This document shows, piece by piece, positions 19,264 to 24,422 of a stretch of DNA of 24,422 bases. How positions within the stretch are numbered: position 1 is the stretch's first letter; each line of letters opens with the position of its first letter. Made by a program: the position numbers and the translations under genes. The stretch spans positions 1-24,422 of the forward strand of contig NW_014013071.1 in NCBI RefSeq assembly GCF_000611645.1, written 5' to 3'. The DNA comes from Monoraphidium neglectum. Lineage: Eukaryota; Chlorophyta; Chlorophyceae; Sphaeropleales; Selenastraceae. The notes under the pieces are model-generated. The model did not search any database. It saw nothing but the letters and a program-made list of their open reading frames with translations, and had not been told where the DNA came from.

Positions 19264-19791
19264 GCCCGCTGCCCGCCGCCGCTGCATCGCCCGTGCCGGC
19301 GCCGCAGACCGCCTGCAGGTCCGCAATAAGCGTCGCCTCCGAGCCGCCCGGCGCGGCATACCCCTGCGCCCGCCTGCGCTTGCCTGCCCCGACGCCGGCG
19401 CCGGCACCGACGCCGCCCTGCAGCTGGCTGAGGACCGAGGACAGGATCTGGCGGAGCTTGGAGGAGCGCGTGCAGCGCAGATAGGCGTGCGGGCGCCGCT
19501 CTGCGACGGCCCTGCGTTGCCGTTGTGGGTGGCCGCGGGACGCCCCCAGGGGCTGTCAGGGAGCAGGGCGTTATTCGTGCTTGAACGTGCGGCGTTGGAT
19601 CACTGTGCTCATGCATGCGGTGAGTGAGAATGCTTCCCTCACCTCGCAATGGCCGTCTTGCCTGTGCATGGCGGCCCGTGCACAAGCACATCCGGCGCAT
19701 GCCGCTGCAGCAGCAGTGCCAGTAGCTCAACCTGCTGCTCCCGGTGGGGCCACGCCTGCTTCAATCCATTCAAATCTTGCATCAACTGCAT
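16866..19791 (-). CDS. ORC5: Origin recognition complex subunit 5
   Basis: ORC5 is an AAA+ subunit of the nuclear complex that marks replication origins and loads the MCM helicase. Proposed minus-strand exons 19791–19643, 19511–19121, 18901–18800, 18628–18482, 18370–18293, 18160–17908, 17652–17534 and 17354–16866 agree in phase and give 575 aa. Motifs in order: Walker A GPPCTGKT (39–46), RPHAYLRC, Walker B LVVLDD (about 149–154), sensor strand FVLISG, FPQYTKDQL (about 218–226), LYSRFLESLL, then the ORC5-specific C-terminal block LPLISKFLLVSAFLASRN, LKGPHSFTLQRLLHIYRML (422–440) and a final YQCEV...YLRYV. The length is above the human protein because of a 13-Gln tract before Walker B and Ala/Gly-rich inserts. 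The ATG at 19789–19791 has an in-frame stop two codons upstream. The donor of exon 4 (GTGCGC) is the weakest splice site. The gene is followed on the same strand by the jacalin-domain gene. Confidence 0.94.
17659..17673. repeat. Uninterrupted poly-G/poly-C run acting as a pyrimidine tract
   Basis: A run of about a dozen G on the plus strand is read as poly-C on the ORC5 transcript, directly before the CCCCAG acceptor of exon 7. It seems to serve as the polypyrimidine tract. Its length is likely to vary between strains. Confidence 0.7.
19220..19258 (-). repeat. (CAG)13 coding repeat, read as poly-Gln in ORC5
   Basis: Thirteen exact CTG units on the plus strand encode 13 Gln directly before the Walker B strand of ORC5. 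A second, mixed CAA/CAG Gln run opens exon 6 near 18131–18151. Confidence 0.97.
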
Positions 19792-20760
19792 ACTTCAGCT
19801 GTTTTGAGCTGGCCACTGGGCTCGCAAGGACTGCTTCCCGCCAGATCACCACAGTTTCGCGTGACCTAAACTGTTGATTCTGGCTAAGATCGCGTCCTAT
19901 GATCACATTCTATTGATAATGTGCGCCAGGGTGAGCGCTAGGCTTGGCTGCGATGTCGAATTTGAATTTGGAGCGAGTACGGCGAGTCAGCGGCACTACA
20001 CGATTCAGATCGGCGCAGCTTCTGAACGATAAATAAAATGCAAGTCATCCACCACGGTTGCAGGGGGTGCACAGGAGGGTGCTGCAGTTGCAGGGCCAGT
20101 GCTACTGCTGCAACTGTCAAGGGAAGGACATCGTCACCAGGCTCCCAAGGTCGGCACTAGGCGACGAGCCAGGCTCCGCGATCCCCCCTCCTGTCACGAC
20201 AAGCAGCCTAACTGAGACAAAGTGCTGAATGTTTGTATGGCTGCTAGCCTAGAGAGCAACACTCCACCCGTTGACTGTTGACATCAGCAATGGTTTTGCC
20301 CCCTGCTGCGGGCCCCTTGGGACGTGACATGTGCTGACTGTCTTCCAGCTCACGTGTTTTTGGACAGTGTCATTTCAGCTGTCCTCTCTTCATTGTCCCC
20401 TTGTTGACAACACAGCGAATGCCCCACCCCAGCCTGCAAAATTCATCACCTGCATTGGTGTTGTCCTTTTCAGTGTTGCGAGGTTTTGCCTTCAGGGTCC
20501 CGTTATCCTGCAAACTAAAATCGCAATCAAACCCACACCGCGCGCAAGCCTTGAGCAGTCGTCTCAGGGTTTTGTTGTGCCTATTGTCAAGCTACTACAG
20601 CGTTGCACGCAAGAAACGCAACACCTGTTACGACCAGCACCACCTGCTGTGACCTTCGAGAAGCGCCTGCAGTGTCAGAAACATTACATTCCATCACATT
20701 CCATCACGCTTTTCCAGCAGCGAGGGGAAAAAACCCTGGCTACCCAAAGGGGTAACGCCC
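19792..20760. other. Upstream region of ORC5, no supported gene
   Basis: Nearly 1 kb between the ORC5 start and the retrotransposon relic holds no recognisable coding exon. It is comparatively AT-rich and should contain the ORC5 promoter. A short direct repeat, CATTCCATCA twice at 20687–20706, is visible. I see no clear TATA box near the ORC5 ATG. Confidence 0.55.
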
Positions 20761-21502
20761 CTACAGTAATCGTAATGGCCAGAGGAGAAAGCGGGTGCGG
20801 CCAAGTCGGGAATTAGTTAGAGGGCGCACGGCTCCTTGGCTGGAGAGATAAGCAAGCCTTTTCCAAGCGGGGCGGTTAGAGCAGCGGTCATCTAGGTGAA
20901 CGGGGACATCGATTCCTATGGCAGCACAGTCTCGCCTCGCTACGTCAAACCGTGACGTGCGCGCCCGCCCCACAGCGCGCGGGCCGGGGGCGGCGCTCCA
21001 AAGCGCCAATTTGGGCAGACGAGTGTGGGTCATGCGCATCGTGTGACCCAGCTGGCGCAGCCTGTTACAAACAGACAGGTAGCTAACAATGGGGTGCTCT
21101 GCGCAACGATCATGGATATGTGCGCTGCTCTGACGGTCGCTGCGGCGCACACCCAACATCTGCCGTAGGCAGTCTTCATGAAAGGTGTTTAGCCGCTTGA
21201 CCAGGCCATTGGGAAGCGCCCACGGCTCACTGCCAAACAGCAAAATGGGAAGCACGCACGTCTTGTAGACAACAGACTTGAGGCCCACCCCAAACACCTG
21301 TGGGGGCATCCCAAACATGCCGCAGCCCTTGGAAGGCAGCAGCTGCCTTGCCAATGCGCGCGCTGACATCCACCTCAAATGTGCAGTCAGAGGCAACAAG
21401 CGAGCCCAAATACTTGAACTTGGAACACGCTGCACTTGACCACGGCGAAAAGAGATCACCGCGGGCAAGTTCTGTGAGTTGGGCGCGTGTCAGAAACCCC
21501 AC
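20761..21502 (-). mobile_element. LINE-type non-LTR retrotransposon relic, C-terminal reverse transcriptase part
   Basis: The minus strand encodes the region just after the catalytic reverse transcriptase core of LINE elements: FKYLGSLVASDCTFEVDVSARI and AAAAFQGLRHVWD (about 21425–21310), then LKSVVYKTCVLPILLFGSEPW, FHEDCLRQMLGVRRSD and LRQLGHTMRMTHTRLPKLAL (about 21280–20980). The first block is in a different frame from the rest, so there is a frameshift near 21300–21315. The catalytic F/YADD part and the endonuclease are absent, as in a 5'-truncated insertion. The open frame ends at 20761. Exact borders, target-site duplication and 3' tail could not be defined. It is very probably non-functional. 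Confidence 0.85.
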
Positions 21503-22587
21503 TGCATTACATTGCAGGACAACTCACAGCCTACTGACGTCTAGTGGCGTCAAGTGGCTAGCCAGATGCTGCATTTCATTGCAAGAAAAGCTAAACAATA
21601 AGGGGCGGCTTGCCATACCGTTCAATCGCACTTGCAGCCAGCTGAACCACCGCTCGCTCAGGGTCACAGGCACACGCCAATCGCAGGCTGCGGCGTGCAC
21701 AGCAAGCACGCGTCCTCGGCGCATGCGTGCAACCCGTCGACATGTGCAGGCCCGCACGTGGGGTACGAGGCAATGCTTTGGCAGAAGCTTCGCCAAATGG
21801 TGGTCAGCCAGCATAACGTTGCCCACCATCAATAATGCCCCATTGGCCAAGGCCAACAGCCGGCCACGCCTGGCACGCTGTTTGATATTGTGTGGTCGCA
21901 CTTGCGCCTGCAAGCACAGCTCCATTGACTGAGTGCCTTGCGCCTTAAAATAAATTCACGTAAGGCCGCTTCAATGTAAAAAAGCTTAAAGGGAAGTTTA
22001 TGAAAGGGTGTTCAAGAACAGAGGGCTGCCAAACTTCACGTTGTTAATGGTCACGCAGCGCAGGCGACGCCCGAGGACCCCCCAGGTCCCTCCCTGGCAT
22101 CTGGGCGCGGGGCAAGGGCGCTGTTCAGCTGCTCATGCACATGGCAGCATATCAAGAGGCGGCATTGGTTGGAGCAGAACGGACACACGCACACGCGCCA
22201 GATTCAGTCCATCTGCACGCGTGCAACTCAGACTGCATTGCATATGATTGAAGTGATCAGCAAGCCGCACCTCATTCAGGCGCAGCGGCGATCGCGCCAT
22301 AAACAAACTGGATGCGAGGCGCCGCTGCCTGTGCGTTTCCTCACGCAAAACGCCGACATTCTGAAAAAGCAAAAATCAGCATGCCACAGCCGTTGGCAGG
22401 GTCAGCGATCACACGCTCACCCCATCATCTCTTGGTTCAGTTGTTTAGTTCAGTTGTTCCATAATGCAAGGCGCACAGTGTGTGTTCGATGTGCGTCATG
22501 CCTCCATGCATCTGATCAAGGGATGACCAGGCCCGGCCACAAGACAGCGCCGAGGCGCCATGCCTGCCATGCAGCGGCGGCAGCGCA
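21503..22587. other. Intergenic region with no supported gene
   Basis: About 1.1 kb lies between the retrotransposon relic and the stop of the rightmost gene. The longest minus frame (21925–21524) has no recognisable motif; it could be more decayed element sequence. No RNA gene is seen. Confidence 0.5.
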
Positions 22588-24422
22588 TCAGCTGCCACCC
22601 CCAGCCGGACCCGCGAGCCCGGCCGCCTCAGGCTGCGTTGGCTCCAAGGAGCAGATCGCCTTGACAATGTGGTGGGCCTGCAGAAATGCGTGGGGGCGCA
22701 AGGGGGAGCCCGCCGGCGGCCTGATCAGCACCAGAGCACACTGGCAGGCAGGAGATGCGCAGGAGACAGCCGCCGCAGGTAGCAGGAGGTGTTGAGATCT
22801 GCACTCTTGCACACATAGGCACCCGCACACGTGCGTGAGCGCGGGCGTTGATGTGGGCTCACGTCTGCGATGAAGGGCCAGCTGTAAACTGCGGCGCGCG
22901 CCATCTGCAGCGGCGTGAACAGCTGCTCAAACACCAGCGCGTAGAGCAGGCCCCTGCGGGGTCACAACGGGCGTCGGCCGCAGGGGAGGCGCGGCGTTGA
23001 GGGCAGGGGCAACGGCATTTGAGGGGGGCCGGGACGTGCGCACGAAGGCGAGCAAAGGAGCGAAGGGGGCCCGCGTGTGCCGAGCGGAAGCTGGCTCCTA
23101 GCAAGAGGATGCACAGCCGCGGCTCGCCTTGCTGCCGCCTCCTTGGCCATGTTGGTCGCCAGCGCCTTGGAGAGTTCCAGCGCGGCGGTGGGGCCCGAGG
23201 TGCTGCGGGCAATGGGATGATGAGAGGAGGAAGCGCTGGTCGAGGGTTGGCCGGGTCGTCTGACGGTTGCGGGCATGTCCTGCATCCAATTGTGCCTTGC
23301 TGAGGTAAACACCGCCACCTAGAATGCACCCCTTGCGATAACAGAGCTGGACACGCCTGGTGCAAAGCAGACGGGGCGCGGCAAAGCACAACTGCAGAGT
23401 CCGTGAAAGCAGGTGGCAGGGCGGTGCACACCTGCTCAGAAAGCTTGCGGCGCTGTCGTCAGCCGCCATGCCGGCCAGCTGGGCCTGCAACTGGGCCCGC
23501 TCCTCCATCACCCTGCGGGGCGTTGGCAGCCGCATGCGACCGCAGCGCGCGGTTAACGCGCCGCCGCCGCAGCAAGCCCCAGCTAATTTGAAGGAGCCCG
23601 CCTTTATCATGCACTCCCACGCCCTGCATCAGCCAGCGCATGGGTGGCCCCCATGCTGCATGCACGCGTGCATGCATGCTGAGTGCGCTCTTGCATTCAT
23701 ATGCATGTGCAGAGCGCATGCAGCATGCCTGCCGCACCCACCCTCCGATCTGGGCCTTGTACAGCGCGTCCATGGCCCGCACGTCCTCCCTCTGCTCCGC
23801 GGTCAGCCGCAGCTGTGCCGCGACGCCGCGCCAGAAGCCGTCGGGCACGTGGGTGCGCTCCCGTGTCTCCAGGTCCGTTCCCATCAGGGGGATCAGCACC
23901 GAGGGCTTGGTCAGGTGGACGACCTTGCATGCGGACAGGTAGCGGCGCACCTGGAGGCGAGGGGGTTGTCGACGGGAGGTTGTGAGGTGAGATGGTACGT
24001 GCGCGTGTGCATGTGTTTGCGTTGAGCGTGCGCGCATGGGTGCACGAGCGCAGGGACGTGTTGCATGTGTGTGAGTTTGGGATGCGCGCAGTCCAAGTTG
24101 TTGGTGTTGGGATCATTCCTGGCTTCAACGCGGGATAGAGCGGCGCCGCCATGTCGCAGGCGCTTGAGGACCTCATCACATGAGATCATGACGCAGCAGG
24201 TCGAACGATGATCAAGGGCCGTCAAGCCCCCCCAGGATAACCTGGCGCCGTCGCTGCACAGCGGGCGCTTGCGCGTCGAAGCATGTGATACGCATGCTCA
24301 TCGGATGCAACGGGTCCGCACCACGAGGTATACACGGGCCTTGGCACTTTTGGGATCCATGCCATCTGGAAGGCCGCTGTCCCCGTAGTGCAGGCAGGCC
24401 GGCGCCCCCCCAGCCCCTGCCC
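22588..24422 (-). CDS. Putative bZIP-like algal transcription factor, C-terminal part (partial, 5' end off the right edge)
   Basis: A chain of exons on the minus strand agrees in phase: 23950–23742, 23512–23432, 23202–23128, 22953–22863 and 22740–22588, ending at a TGA. The first encodes RTHVPDGFWRGVAAQLRLTAEQREDVRAMDALYKAQIGG, listed here in pieces: FWRGVAAQLRLTAEQ then REDVRAMDALYK. Next come a helical EERAQLQAQLAGM segment, LSKALATNMAKEAA, and the aromatic block LFTPLQMARAAVYSWPFIAD. From memory, helix patterns of the type LTxEQ...LR..Y, followed by LTPxQ.AR.....P...D, occur in the tails of green-algal proteins with a bZIP domain. Near the right edge, 24397–24340 reads GLPDGMDPKSAKA, resembling the start of a bZIP basic region (DPKxAKR), but I could not connect it. 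The gene is well supported; the family is a weak inference. The splice leaving 23128 uses GC instead of GT. Confidence 0.55.
23657..23676. repeat. Perfect 20-bp palindrome in an intron
   Basis: TGCATGCACGCGTGCATGCA equals its own reverse complement. It lies in the intron 23741–23513 of the rightmost gene, in a larger ATGCAT-rich alternating purine–pyrimidine stretch (about 23645–23725). Confidence 0.9.

Noticed and set aside
21524..21925. A 133-codon minus-strand frame next to the LINE relic
   Set aside because: No recognisable reverse transcriptase, endonuclease or other domain; it may be decayed element sequence but cannot be supported.
1..24422. Search for tRNA, rRNA or other structured RNA genes
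   Set aside because: I saw no T-loop GGTTCRA box paired with an A box and cloverleaf, and no rRNA-like stretch. A covariance-model scan would be needed to exclude small RNAs.

Overview
The window looks like nuclear DNA of a green alga (Chlorophyta). It is GC-rich. It carries eukaryotic genes with many short GT–AG introns whose reading phases match across almost every junction. Its coding exons contain long CAG repeats read as poly-Gln or poly-Ser, its introns contain (CA)n tracts, and one gene junction carries TGTAA motifs, the polyadenylation signal known from chlorophycean algae. There is no organellar, bacterial or CRISPR-type organisation. I do not name a species.

Layout, left to right. 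(1) 1–2936, minus: the 5' part of a RecN-type SMC-like DNA repair ATPase with a probable organelle transit peptide; the gene runs off the left edge. (2) 2937–3352: divergent promoter region with an inverted TATA-like element. (3) 3353–5457, plus: a DTW-domain protein (tRNA 3-amino-3-carboxypropyl-uridine transferase family) whose catalytic domain is interrupted by long Ser- and Gly-rich insertions. (4) 6787–8913, plus: a secreted spherulin-4-like (spherulation-specific family 4) protein in six exons. (5) 8914–11088: about 2.2 kb with no gene I can support. (6) 11089–12447, plus: a single-exon orphan of low complexity behind TATA motifs. (7) 13094–16276, minus: a nine-exon secreted protein with a run of Cys-rich modules, a poly-Gln hinge and a C-terminal jacalin-like lectin domain. 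(8) 16866–19791, minus: a complete eight-exon ORC5, subunit 5 of the origin recognition complex. (9) about 20761–21502, minus: a 5'-truncated, frameshifted LINE-type reverse transcriptase relic. (10) 22588–24422, minus: the 3' part of a gene that may belong to an algal bZIP-like transcription factor family; it runs off the right edge.

The genes do not form an operon or pathway. They are independent housekeeping functions (organellar DNA repair, tRNA modification, replication origin recognition) beside two secreted proteins that are probably extracellular or cell-wall associated. The most unusual item is the secreted Cys-rich/jacalin protein, whose modular arrangement I do not recognise as a described architecture. 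The DTW protein with its domain split by low-complexity inserts, and the sense-strand bias of the CAG repeats across five coding tracts in four genes, are next. All exon models were built by eye from splice sites, phase and family motifs, without transcript support.
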